From NCBI RefSeq assembly GCF_025698545.1, contig NC_068577.1, forward strand, positions 23,701,250-23,765,249: 64,000 nt of DNA. Direction: 5' to 3'. The position numbers and the translations under genes were made by a program. This DNA comes from Gossypium raimondii. Its lineage: Eukaryota; Streptophyta; Magnoliopsida; Malvales; Malvaceae. Shown piece after piece: positions 47,202 to 58,930 of the stretch (positions within the stretch are counted from its first letter, which is position 1; each line of letters opens with the position of its first letter). The notes under the pieces are model-generated. The model was not told where the DNA came from. It ran no database searches and worked only from the letters and a program-made list of their open reading frames with translations.

Positions 47202-49917
47202 TGTAATACCCAATTTGCCCGGCTAAATAAAAAAACAAAAAAATTATTAAAAATCCATAAGTCCATTTACACTGCCCAATTACAACAAAAACTAAACCCA
47301 ATTACAATGGCCCAAATACCCCAGCCCAATTACATTGAAACCCAAAACGGAAAACAATTTTCAGAAACCCCTAGGGTTTCCAAAATATCTCAGTCGCCGC
47401 TCCAGCACCTCTTTGGCTCTCCTCGCAACACGCATGCCTCCACGACACGCTCCTCCAGGCCGTACTTGCAGCAAACAACAAACAACAAGCAACCAAAAGG
47501 ACAAAACAAAAAACAACAAAGGAGCAACAGATTTACAGCGAATTAAAATTTGTAACAAGAGAGAAAAAGAGAAGGAAAAATAGGAAAATAGGGATCTATG
47601 TATTTTCTTTTGGGGCTATATAAAGCCAAATACGAAATTTGTAAGGGGTTACGGATAGAATCAATAAAAAAAATCAAAATTGAAAGGAGGTGATTCGTTT
47701 TCTTTCTTCTCTTTTTTTCTGAAGATTTCATTTTTCTGTTTTTGGCTTCTTGGCTTCTAGTTATTTTTTTCGAATTTCGAGCAAAAAAAAAGAAACAGGG
47801 AGTAGTCTTACCTTCATAAGCCGTGTATCGGACCCCTGTTCGCTTCGTAACGATCGGAGTTCAGATTGGGGGAGCCGGTAGTAGCGAAATAGTGCGAACG
47901 ATGTTTTGGAGAGGAAGATGTTAGGTTTTTTTTAACTTTGTTTAAAACTATAGCTGCTGCTGATTTTAGGGTTTTAAAGTTGATATTTATTGTGTAAAAA
48001 ATGACGCCGTTTAAGGCACCTTGATGGCCTTAAAACGACACCAGATATTAGCCATTGTCCAGCCACCGCCATGACCAGACCCGCTCCATGGGGGATCCAC
48101 ATTTTTTTTGTTAGTTGGGTTATTTGCAACCCTGGTCCCTCCACCTTGCAATAGTATTTCAATTTGAATTTTTTTTATATATTTTATTTCCTCTTAAATT
48201 TAACTTTTCATTTTATTTTTGTCTCATTTCAGTCCGCGTCACTGCGCTGCGTTTTGGGGGATGGAATAATTTTCGATCTGGCCCCCTCGTAATTCGCGAA
48301 TTGCAGTTTGACCCTTCGTTTTTTAAACTACATTTGTGGCATGTTAATTCTGTTTTGACTGCAATTTGTCCCTTTTGCAATTTCTAATTACTCAATTATT
48401 TTCATTATTATTGTTATTATTATTATTAATGTTATTATAACTATTAGTATTATTATTTATATTAGTTTATATGTTTATTTACCTATGTACATATGTTATT
48501 ATTTATATTATTACTTTAAGTTTTGGATTATCATCTTATATTAATAATTAGTTTCATTACGTATTTTTGTAGTATAATTTTATATTATAAATAAAATTGT
48601 ATTACCACTTTGGATTTATTATACATTTGCTTCAAATTTTATTGCATATTTTTATTTAATCTTCGTTATGTATTGTTATTATAAATATACGTATATATAT
48701 ATTATTTAAGGTACTTTGTTTTATTTTTACATAATACTTACTTTAAAATTTATTTGGACACTATTATTTTATGTAGTATTTATCTTTAACCGTATTTTTA
48801 ATTTATTTCAAATTTTCATTTATATATTATTTATTTTAAATTTATTTTAATATATAATTTCATTTCTTTCGTATTTTTTAGTTATTTCAAACTTGTATAT
48901 TAGGTTGGTGTTTGTATTAATTAAACTTGTTCCTTAGTAGTATTATTATTATTATTAGCTTTTAAATGTTAATGTTGATTTACATGTGATGTGAAGTTAA
49001 TGTCTCTATGCGTATGGTATTTGTTTATTGGTATTCATTTATTATTAGTGTTTATTAACATATATTGCGGTTCATGAATTATCGCCTCGCGTCGTGCATT
49101 GTTATTCCATTGTGCTTTATTCGTTCAAAAAGTCGTGTTTAATATGGTTTAAGTATCAAAACCAATTTATTCAAAAACTTTCAAGATAACGCAAAGTTCA
49201 GTATTTGGAATCTTCGAAAGAATTGAGCCCTAACGTATTGTGCTCCAATTTTCCTCGTTGAATCTAAATAATCGAAGATTTTCTTTAATCAAAACATATA
49301 AATAAAAACTCATTCTCGGGAACTCGATACGTTGTGTCCTAATGTATTGGACGTGACATGTCGTTTTCTCGAAATGAAGATTTTAAAAAAAATGATAAGG
49401 GCTATATTCAATGCTAGGAATTTTGAGAAATTGTGCCCTAACGTATTGGGTTTCAATTTTTCATCTGACTTAAAGCAATTGAATATCTCTTTTTAACTTC
49501 ACCGCAAGAGTTTTGAAAATCGAAAGACAAGCTTATTCTCGAGGACTAAAAACGTCGTGTCCTAATGTATTGGGCATGACATTTTATTACTCTGAGACGA
49601 GAAGGTATTTGGCATTCACCTCGATTTATCCAAGCATCTTTTATAAAATTAACATTAATAAAAAAGGGAGGATAGTATTAAAATTCTCGACACTAAGACA
49701 TTAAACAATCAATTCGATACCAATTTTGGGCGTTACGAGGGTGCTAACCCTTCCTTGTACGTAACTGACTCCCGAACCTATTTTCTCAAAATTCGTAGGC
49801 CAAAAAATCGTTTTCAAGGTAATCCGATCACACCTCTTTAAGAGATCGGTGGCGACTCTCATTTTTGTTTTTAAGTCGACGACTAAATCTTTTGTTTTTC
49901 AAAAAATTGTTTCGACA
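47202..49917 (+). mobile_element. Solo LTR, family B, copy 2
   Basis: 2716 bp, begins TGTAATACCC and ends TTGTTTCGACA, with perfect duplications TTCAT (47197-47201 and 49918-49922). It is in the opposite orientation to copies 1 and 3. Near its right end is GAGATCGGTGGCGACTC, the same block as in the others. A TATA box lies at 47617. It is inserted in the 5' side of the CACTA transposase gene. A line with AACGTATTG or AATGTATTGG recurs about five times at 49200-49570. Confidence 0.93.
47617..47625 (+). promoter_or_regulatory. TATA box of solo LTR copy 2
   Basis: GGGGCTATATAAAGCC, homologous in position and flanks to GGCTATTTAAAGCC in copy 3 (61023-61036, minus). It gives the transcription direction of the LTR. 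Confidence 0.65.
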
Positions 49918-49922
49918 TTCAT

Positions 49923-51741
49923 GTTGATTAAACTATTTATGAATTTAATCCTTTTTGCTTCAAGTTCTGAATTTACAATCAAACAAACACATTGTCTTAC
50001 TCAAAAAAATTTGAAGAAATTTAAGATTGGCATACATAAGGCTATGGTTGAAATGATGACAAAATGCGGTACATTCACTAATTTTCTCTGTGAGTTTTTT
50101 TTCATTTTGTGAGATCAAATAGATTTTATTTGTTGCAGGAAAATAATATGATACAAAAACACCCATAAAGCAGACATGTTATCTTCAATTAGTCCACTTT
50201 TATTCTTACCCTACTGTTAAAATTTGCTAATCCATCAATCAATAGTTGGAGAAGAGAAATAAGCAAAGTCATTTTCAAAACATATACAGATTGTTGAATA
50301 AGTGTTGTCAGATTGTTACTGACCCGAAGATGGGCACTAATCAAACAAAATATAGTTTTACTCATTTAACAATAAAAAAAATAACAATCAAACAAAATGA
50401 AAAAAAAATAAACTTACAAGGCAGGCGAAGCAGTAGAGTGCTACCAACGGAGATGCAGCAAAGGGTTGCCGACAGCGATGCAAAGGACTGTTGATTTGGG
50501 GAAAAAATAAAGGGAATTGGGAAAATTGTTAGGGATTTCAAGGTAAGGGAGAAATGATTTGGGGAAAATAAAATGGGGAAAAAATAGGGATTTCGGGGGG
50601 GTCTGATCTGGGGGAAATGAAGTGGGGAAAAAGGGGAAGGGTTCTGGGGAAATTACTTAGGGATTTTCGGGAGGGGAACCGATTTTGGGAAAAAGACTAA
50701 GGCATTTCGGGGCTAACAAAACGACACCGTTTTGCAAAAAATAATACATATTCGTGACGTTTGTACCAAAAACGCCACTATTGTTCAACTTTTTGCGGCG
50801 TTTGGAACAAAAACGCCACTATTGCCACTATTGCCACTATTGCTTACCTTTTGTGGTGTTTTTCTCATAAACACCACTAATACTTGACTTTTTTACAATT
50901 TTTATATTAAATTATTGTATCTTTCATATCAATTTTAAATAAATAATTTTTGAAAATTTAAGTAATATTTAAAAGAATTAGATAAAATTATAATTTTGAT
51001 GTAAGAAAACGAAAACAAAAATTTCAAAATATGAAAAAGGAAAAGCTTTAAAAAATTTCTTTTTGTAATTATATATTCTTTCAATATTTTAGGAAATTTA
51101 AATAACTTTTCAATTTACTAATTAATTTTGTTTCTCTAGAGATGCATGTGTTAGCAATTTTTAAATTTTAATATATATAAAATTTATCTATTATCTCTTA
51201 AATAATTTAAACTATAATGATAATTTTAATATATTAAAATTAATATTATCTCTTTAAAATTATATAAGAAATTATTTAATATATAAATTAAAAACAATCA
51301 GTCATATACCCAAAAAACTTCAAAATTATTTTAAATAATAGTATTTTAATTTTTTTTATTTTTAACATATATTTTTCTATGTTTTTACTTTCAAATTTTT
51401 CTATGTACCATTTTTTTGAAGATTTTAAATATTAAATAAAAAATAAATTGTATTTTAATTAATATAAAGAAACTAGTTAAATAATAAATAGAAGAGGATG
51501 AAAGAGTGCATGCATGGTTGAGAATGCAGGGAGCAAAATGGTGTCGTTTTGTTTAAAATAAAATAATTTTTTTCGGCATTTTTGTCAAAAATAGCGCTAA
51601 TGTTTGACTTTTTGCAGCATTTTTCTCATAAACGCCGCTACTGCCAGACCTTTTGCAGCGTTTTCCAATTAGCGCAGCTAATGTATAACTTTTGTGGCGT
51701 TTTTGGTCCAAAAGTCGCTAAAAGCTTAATTTCCTGTAATG
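49923..51741 (-). other. CACTA 5' non-coding region and right subterminal repeats
   Basis: No gene. From 50700 the GCGTTT/CGCC repeat words begin (50735-50880), then AT-rich DNA, then a second block (51565-51741) with CGCTAAT, AACGCCGC and GTCGCTAAAAGC words. The terminus CCTGTAATG ends at 51741. A GGGGAAA-rich stretch occupies 50500-50700. Confidence 0.65.
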
Positions 51742-54532
51742 ATCGAAGGAGGGTACTTTAATGGCATAACTCATGATTATGAAGTTTGATGATTTAGGGG
51801 TAGGGTTGGATCTTGATGTTAAGATTTGGGCTTAATTAAAAATTTTAAAATATTTGGAGGATTTAATGAGAATGTTCAAAAATTTTGTAAGTCTAATTAA
51901 AATTTTCAAATTTTAAAAGCTTAATGAGTGAACAAAATATTAAAAGGATGTAGTTAAAATTTTTAAAAAGTTTAATGAGAAATTCCAAATTTTAGGAGGT
52001 TAACTAAAAGTTTTAAAGTTTTAAGGGTCTAAAGAAAATTTTTAATTTATTTAGGGGGCCTTAGCCCACATTACATATGATCTAGACGACTAATATTGCA
52101 ACAAAGTTAAAAATTTGAGGATGAGGGTGCATAACTGTTTTTAGTGTAATTCATTTTAATTTTGGATTATTTCAAATTAATTATAACACTATTTAAGATA
52201 AGTGAGATGATAATGAAATAGCTAGTAAGCTTGTTGAGGATGAAACCAAAGGGAGTAATTTCAATATTAACATTGTCGATTAAAGAGCTCTCGAATTACT
52301 TAAGACGAAAATCAACAAATTTAAATGTCACTTTTCTAAGAAAGAATGACACTATCACGCAAAGCTTTGTTCAAAAAAATTTATATTTTTGTATATTTCA
52401 AATCAAATTTAATTGAAATTCCTAAAAACATTTGATGGTTACTACTTTTATTTGCAATATGATTCCGAATTGTAGGCAATGGTAGAGAGGAAGATGGGAT
52501 GAATCTGAGTCTTTGTTTTCTCATTACAACATGAAAATATGTATTCTTAGTTAGAGTTAAACTGTAAATAACTTTCATATATTCCTTCTTTTCTTTTTTT
52601 CTCCACTTATTTCCTTGAATATATTATTTGTAGATTACAAACATGTCACCTGCCCAATCCCAATCCCATTTTCATTATTACATTTAATATTTATCAAAGC
52701 AATTTTATTTAAATACTAAAAGTTTCAAATTTCAAAATAAAATAAAATATTTCAATTTTTAGAAATTATTTTTGAAAAGCTTTTTTTTTTAAAACAAACA
52801 GACCATGGTAGATGTTCATTTAGTTACTTGATCAACATAATGAATTTAAAGTTGAGTAGTTGGAAGAAGTGAAAGTGGACTTATTCCCCATGCATTTTAA
52901 CCAAGTATGAATCTTGGGAGGGCTTTGCCTGAATACCATCCCCACCCAAATAGGACTATACTCATATCATAAGACGAATGAGGACACATGTGGTCTATCA
53001 AAACAAAAATTTAATTTTTATAAATTAATCCTCCCTCTACCTTTCATCGTTAAGGGTTGTGCAATAAAAAGGAAAAGATTCCAATTTCGTATAAAATAAT
53101 TTTCTACATTTTTTAATTATATTATTCTAGAAGTATTAAAATAATTCTAGAATAATATAATTTGAGATTTATTCTAAAAATATTAAAATTATTGTTTATA
53201 TAACAACCATCTTCTTGTTGTCATTAACTAAAGTAGTATGTTAACCGTGTGCAATATAAAGAAATACTCTTTTATTTTATTTGTTAATATTTGATCACGT
53301 CAATTAAGTCTTAACTTAGTTCGCATCAGTATTATTGTCAATGTAGGAGGACATGAAATTAAATGTCCTATTTAAAGGTTGGAAGGGTTATAAATATCTC
53401 TACGCATTGTATAAAAAAAAGTGTAAACATTCCTTAACCAACAACGACAGAATTAATTGTTTTCGTTAATGCATGATAAGTGTCAATTTATTATTAGTTT
53501 ATGTTTAAAAAATAAATGATAAAAATTTATATAATATTCAAAATTATTTTAATATTTCTCGCAATTTCAGTATAATTTTCAAAGAATTAAAACTAAAACT
53601 AAAAAACTTTAAATATTATTTAAAATTCAAAAATTAATAAATTTTCCAAAGTTTAGAAAAAAAACAAAAATTCAACATAATATTCAAAATAGAAAAAAAT
53701 AATTGTACAATCCCCAAAAATATTCTAAATCTAAAAATAAAATAATTGTAAAAAGTGCAAAAGAAAAATCAACAAAAAATTTATTTTTACACTGTTTCGT
53801 AAAATGGTATTTTATTTATTTATCTTCCATGTCCATCAATATTCCAAGGTGGCTAGATGGTATCACTTTTAAATGTTAATCATTTTAATTTAAAAATCAC
53901 CAATTTATTTCTTTTATTGCTTTTTTATTTCTTTCAAAATTTTTGAATCTTTTAAATTTTTATTATTTATGATTTGTTAGAATTTTTAATACTATATCAT
54001 TTTTATTTTTAAATTCTATTGAGTTTTATAAATACTTTTTATACATTTTGAAATTTCGTTTCTGAATTTTTAATATTTTGTTAATATTTATTTTTTAAAA
54101 AATTTAAAATATTTTAAGTATTTTTATTTTTAAAGAATATTTTTTGAAATTTTAGAAATATTTATTGAACCTTTTTGGATTTTTAGATTTTTTAAAATAT
54201 GATATAATTTTCAATATTCAATTCAACCCTCATATTAGAATTTCTATAATGTATTAACACCATGATTAATTATTCTCATTTATCCACTTTTGATAAATTG
54301 CTTTTCTTAGAAGGACTAATTTGTTTATTTTAAAATTGATAGGAGCTAAAAGGTGTTTACACCTAAAAAAAAACTCGTGATGTTCTATCTTCTTGGGTTA
54401 TGAAATAAAAACTTAAATTGGCCCTAAAACCCTTCATATCTATATGAAAGGATATTTCCTTATTTTCCTTCCCTTCTCTTCCCAAATCTCTCAAGAACCA
54501 GAAGAGAGACCCCCAAATATTCGGCTGCAGCA
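51742..54532. other. Intergenic DNA upstream of the RbfA gene
   Basis: No gene supported. 51830-52060 has repeated AAAATTTTxAAA-type lines ending in a GGGGGCCTTAGCCC box, a decayed noncoding repeat. 53450-54240 is extremely AT-rich. The gene's 5' untranslated region probably starts near 54440-54500. Confidence 0.5.
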
Positions 54533-55615
54533 ATGCCCCACCTACTCCTCCACTATCACGCTCCAATCACAACCGTCCATCTCAGATCATGTTCTTTCCC
54601 CTCCCCTAAACCAACGGCCCATATTCACCTACGCTCCAACCCAACAACAGGCGCGACCGTAAAGTGCATGGCCAATCCTAGGAGAGTTAAAATGGTATCG
54701 AAACAGATAAGGAGAGAGCTTTCGGACATGCTCTTAACTGACAAAGTGTTGCAATACGCTATATTGCCTGAAGCCGCCTTAGGAGCCGACCGCTACCTCT
54801 CTTCCCTTACTACCATAAGTGATGTTGAAGTTTCAGCTGATTTACAGGTACCCTTTGGCATACATGTGAATTAGAAATGTTAATTTGTAGGGTTCTGAAT
54901 TTGAAAAAGGGGGAAATGTCAAGAATGTAATAATATAGGATTGGCTTTAGCGGCTGATGTTTCTTTGAAAATTTTCTAAATGCGTGTAGGCCTTGATTGA
55001 AAGGAAATGTAATCACAACTTATTAGGGTTGTTAGAGCATCATTGTCCTTTTTGGGGACAAAAGCAGGGAGCCTAGGATATAGAGTTCATGAGTGCAAGG
55101 ATGTACCACTTGAACTAGCCAATCCCAACACATCAAATTAGTATAAAACATTGCCACCTAATAATTCATGTGTTTCTTTTTATTGGTCCATGGTAGTAGG
55201 TTGTTAAAGTGTATGTATCTGTTTTTGGTGATGAGAGAGGGAAGGAGATTGCGCTTGCCGGATTGAAGTCAAAAGCTAAATATGTTAGAAGTGAGCTGGG
55301 GAAGCGTATGAAGTTGCGGCTTACGCCAGAGATACGTTTTATCGAAGATGAATCTCTGGAGAGGGGAAGCAGGGTAAGTGCTTGCAACCTTTTGTTTGTT
55401 GCTGTAAAAATGTGGGTTCAGCACATTTCTCTCCTCAGCTGATCGGATTTGATAACCTGTTTCAGGTAATTGCCATATTAGATAAAATAAAGGCGGAGAA
55501 AAAGACTTTGGCAGATGAAGATTATGAAGAAGAAGCTGAATCATCTGTTTCGGCTCAAGATGACACGGACTGGGAGAGTGATGACCCCGATGAAGATATT
55601 ATTTACGTAAAGTAG
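54533..55615 (+). CDS. RBFA: Ribosome-binding factor A, chloroplast-type
   Basis: Three exons with GT/AG borders: 54533-54847, 55200-55373 and 55466-55615, all in phase 0, giving 212 residues. RbfA binds the small ribosomal subunit and aids 16S rRNA 5'-end maturation; the plant form acts in plastids. The N-terminal 45 or so residues (MPHLLLHYHAPITTVHLRSC start) are Ser/Pro/Thr-rich and basic, like a transit peptide. The KH-like RbfA domain spans about residues 50-170, with RRVKMVSKQIRRELSDMLL, LTTISDVEVSADLQ, VVKVYVSVFGDERGK, RSELGKRMKLRLTPEIRF and DESLERGSRV. The C-terminus is an acidic tail (DDTDWESDDPDEDIIYVK), common in plant homologues. The frame is intact. The start is the first ATG of the open frame giving a transit-like leader. 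Confidence 0.93.
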
Positions 55616-57377
55616 TCTCCTTGCTTTCTCTCAGCATTTCTTCAGGGCTGAATGAAGTAGTTGTAGTAATATTTTTACAGGTTTGTTTCTCCTTGTGAAT
55701 TTAGTTATGCTTTGTTCAATGGTGTTGGAGGTTGATCTCTTTCCTTGAACCCAGGCTCTCTTACTTGATTCTTAGTTTACTAGTCTAAGGGTATATAGCA
55801 TAAAACCTTATGACTGGAAGGTGAATGTACAATTCAAGTCATTTTCGGTAAAATATGGTTGGTTCATGATAGGATTTTGAAAACCTCATCCTTGTTATGC
55901 TGAAAGTTGGAAACTTAAAGTGCTTAGACTTGAGAATGGTGTCCCTGAGACATGGACATTGGCAGTGATTAACGGTGGGGTACATGATAAGATGATTACA
56001 GTCATCTCAGAATATCCACATATTTTGAGATTGCACAAAATACTTTACATTCAACAGCATCTCTAAGGCATGTTTTCCATTTTGCATAACTGCTTAGCTA
56101 TTGGTTTATGAATGATTACTTGTTTGAAGCATTTATTAATGTATTGCAGTGTAGAATTTCCAAACAAGTCTTCTTTCCAAACAAGTCTTCTCATTCGGTG
56201 TCTCCATGCTACCTGAATCTCTATCCAAAATTTGGCCTTGTTGGTTTCACTTTTTCTTTCTTGTGCAATATACATCATATAATGATCAATTTATAAACGC
56301 TGAATGGTAGTCTAGATTGAGAATTCTGGATGCTAATTGCTGAGAGTACTTGAAACTGACAATTTTCATGAAGTTGCTATGTAAATATGTTTCTGCTCAA
56401 CGATTATTTCTTTCCATGCCTTTTTGATGGGCTAGGATTTATAGTAAAGACGAAACACTTCCTGCCTTAACATGAGATGTTGATACCAGGAATTGCAAGC
56501 CAACCAATGTTGGAAGCCTATATGAATTTTGAAACTAGACAATCTTTTAAAAGGTTTAAGAATGATGAGAAATACTGATTTACGCCAATGTTCTAACAAG
56601 AACTAGAAACTAGATTAAAAGAGTTGCAACAACTCACAACAAACCAAACTAGATTAAAAGGTAAAAGAGTTCTAACCTCGGACTTTTCATCCTTGACACA
56701 TTCTTGTCTAACACCTGAATACAGAGATTTATTTAAGTATCCATGTTTGACACTCGTGCATGACACATGAACCGGAGATATGACCGCTAAATACATGACA
56801 AAGCTTAGAATAGTCTAACCCCGCCATATGATATACAGGTTGATATACACCATTCATACCCAGTCAGAGTAACACAACTTGTATCACATCCATAAAGGAA
56901 TTGGGTACCTCACCTAGCAAGAGATGCTTTATATACAAATCCAGACTAGAAAAGAATTGAACAAAATCTGGATCATTCAAGATAATTAATGAAATTATAA
57001 TGCAGGAATGCTTTGATTGCTATGCCACTTTTGTTGGTAATAAACGCAGGATCATGTAGGAACTACTGGTGCAGGAAGACAATGCTTGGGAGCCAAAAAG
57101 TGAGAATTATTACATTGAACAGGGAAGCATATAATCATCCAACATCTTCCCCATTAACTAAAGACACTAAACATCAGCAGTGCCATTGCCAACCGAAAAA
57201 CTAATACTTGAAATGCCAAGTTCGTAATACTAAAAAAATTTGGGGACAAGAATGTCATTGTCCATAGAAGCTTTAAGCCGAAATGAAAATCTGGTACAAT
57301 ACCATTGATATGCTTTATTCCTACACCAAACTCAATTCACTCATGCAAACCAACTATGAACAAAAACCACCCCTGCT
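55616..57377. other. Intergenic DNA between two convergent genes
   Basis: It holds the 3' side of the RbfA gene and the 3' side of the ATP synthase subunit e gene. Composition is ordinary, with no coding sequence or repeat that I can support. Confidence 0.55.
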
Positions 57378-58387
57378 TCAGTGGTGAGCCTTTGCTTCAG
57401 CTTTCCTTTGAGACCTTGCCTTGGCCTGAGAGTAAAAAGCAAAGCAATAAGTAAAAGCATGCCTCTGAAACAAAGGCAGAATATTACTCTCAAACTATCT
57501 CAGAAATAAAAACAGGAAACCACCATTCATGTAACACATTTTGGATCAGTAAGATCAAACCAATTCCCTATCAAATATCAAAATGTTGCCTAAAGTGAAA
57601 TGTCCAAACTCGATAAAGCATCTTATGTATCCAAGGGAAGGAATTAGAATGTAGACCAAATTCTCAAAAACAAATGTTTTAGAAGCAATAGATGTTAGGA
57701 TTTTAACACACCATTATGTACATTCCTAATATCGCAATTTCAAAATACTCTATCCGTGATGTTTCAAAACAAGATTAAGAGCAGGAAACGGATTCACAAA
57801 TTGTTCCCAAAACAACAATTTCCATCAAACAATTGTTCCCAGCAGAGTTTATCTACTAAAAATTGTTCCTGATATCTCGAGTAAAGCAATACATGAGATT
57901 GCCATTATAATAATAGCCTTAAAACATCAAACAAACAAAAATGACAAGAATGCCTCTTATAAGCAGCTACAATGACCAACACCCTTTTTCCCATACGAGA
58001 AAAAAAGAACAGGTCAAAATTAACAATTCCATCAAAAGTAAAAATTTAAAATCAAACCAAGAGAAAACAAAATTGAATTTAAAAAAAAAGGAAATAAATC
58101 TAAACTAAAAGCAGTAAATTAAAAGACCTTGAGATACTTGAGCTTAATGCTACCATAAACGAGTCCAAAAGAGAAAGCAGATGCACGAGCCACCTATTAC
58201 ATAGATAATAACGAATCAATTAAAAAATATATGATCTTTCTGGAAAAGAAGAAAACTGGGATCTGTTATCTACAAATGCAATTAATATTTTTGCTGCATT
58301 CGATCTAAGCAAATAAACAAAGAAAAGAAAAGAAAATACGAGAGCGAGAGTGCTGGTGCCGGAGTATGGTCCAGGAGGAGACGCCAT
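57378..58387 (-). CDS. ATP synthase subunit e, mitochondrial
   Basis: Three tiny exons on the minus strand: 58340-58387, 58128-58193 and 57378-57425, with standard borders (donors GTATTT and GTCTTT, acceptors TAG and CAG), all in phase 0. The protein is 53 residues: start MASPPGPYSGTSTLAL, middle VARASAFSFGLVYGSIKLKY, end KAEAKAHH. This matches the small e subunit of the plant mitochondrial F1Fo-ATP synthase, a single-span inner-membrane protein needed for complex dimers. The hydrophobic middle segment (roughly residues 14-33) includes the GxxxG-like GLVYG. The gene is too small to be found by ORF length. A TIR transposon begins 187 bp upstream of the start codon, at 58574. Confidence 0.88.
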
Positions 58388-58930
58388 CGATTTGCTTTGT
58401 TTGGGGAATTGGGCGACGGAGTTTCAGATCAGATGAAACAATCTGCGGTTGCCCTAGATACTTTATTGGACTCTTGAGAGTTGGGTTTTAATTTAAGCGA
58501 GCGTGGGAATTTAACTGCAACGACAACGTTTCAGGTCGTTCTTCTCGGCCGAACTTTTTTTTTTTTTTTTATTGGCTTAATGCTCAATTTGGCCCCAAAC
58601 TATACATATTTTCTCATTTTGGTACCTAAATATTTTTCATTTCAATTTAGTACTTAAATTATCATTTCATTACCCGGTTCAGTCCATTTTTTGGAACAAA
58701 ATTAAATCATGCCAATTAGAATGCGCAACGTGGTATTCAGGATTATTTTAAAAACATTAAATTTAAATTAAAAGTAGAAAAACATTGACCAAGTGTTGAC
58801 CGACCATTCCTTTAAATTTTAAATATTTTTCAAAAATATCAATTTTTAAAAAGAATAGCAATTTTTAAATTTTTTAAATATCTATATGTTTTGATTTTTT
58901 TTTAATTTTTTCAATTTTTAATGTTTAACT

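Larger units (their letters stand above)
41575..51741 (-). mobile_element. CACTA (En/Spm) DNA transposon with nested insertions
   Basis: It carries both standard CACTA genes on the minus strand, TNP2-like transposase (43836 to about 47196) and a second gene with a Ptta/En/Spm domain and coiled-coil C-terminus (41886-43615). Subterminal repeats of GGCGTTTTTG / AACGCCGC type occur at 41578-41690, 50700-50880 and 51565-51741. The right terminus read inward is CATTACAGGAAATTAAG, one base from a canonical CACTACAGGAAA end. The left terminus cannot be found and is probably deleted. It is interrupted by a solo LTR (47202-49917) and a MITE (44366-44770). Without them the element is about 7 kb. Confidence 0.85.

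Noticed and set aside
47307..47583. ORFs of about 80 codons in the solo LTR
   Set aside because: They lie around the LTR promoter, have biased composition and no similarity to known domains.
54444..54662. Alternative upstream ORF at the RbfA gene
   Set aside because: A different frame from the RbfA exons; it overlaps the transit-peptide region and cannot join the conserved domain.
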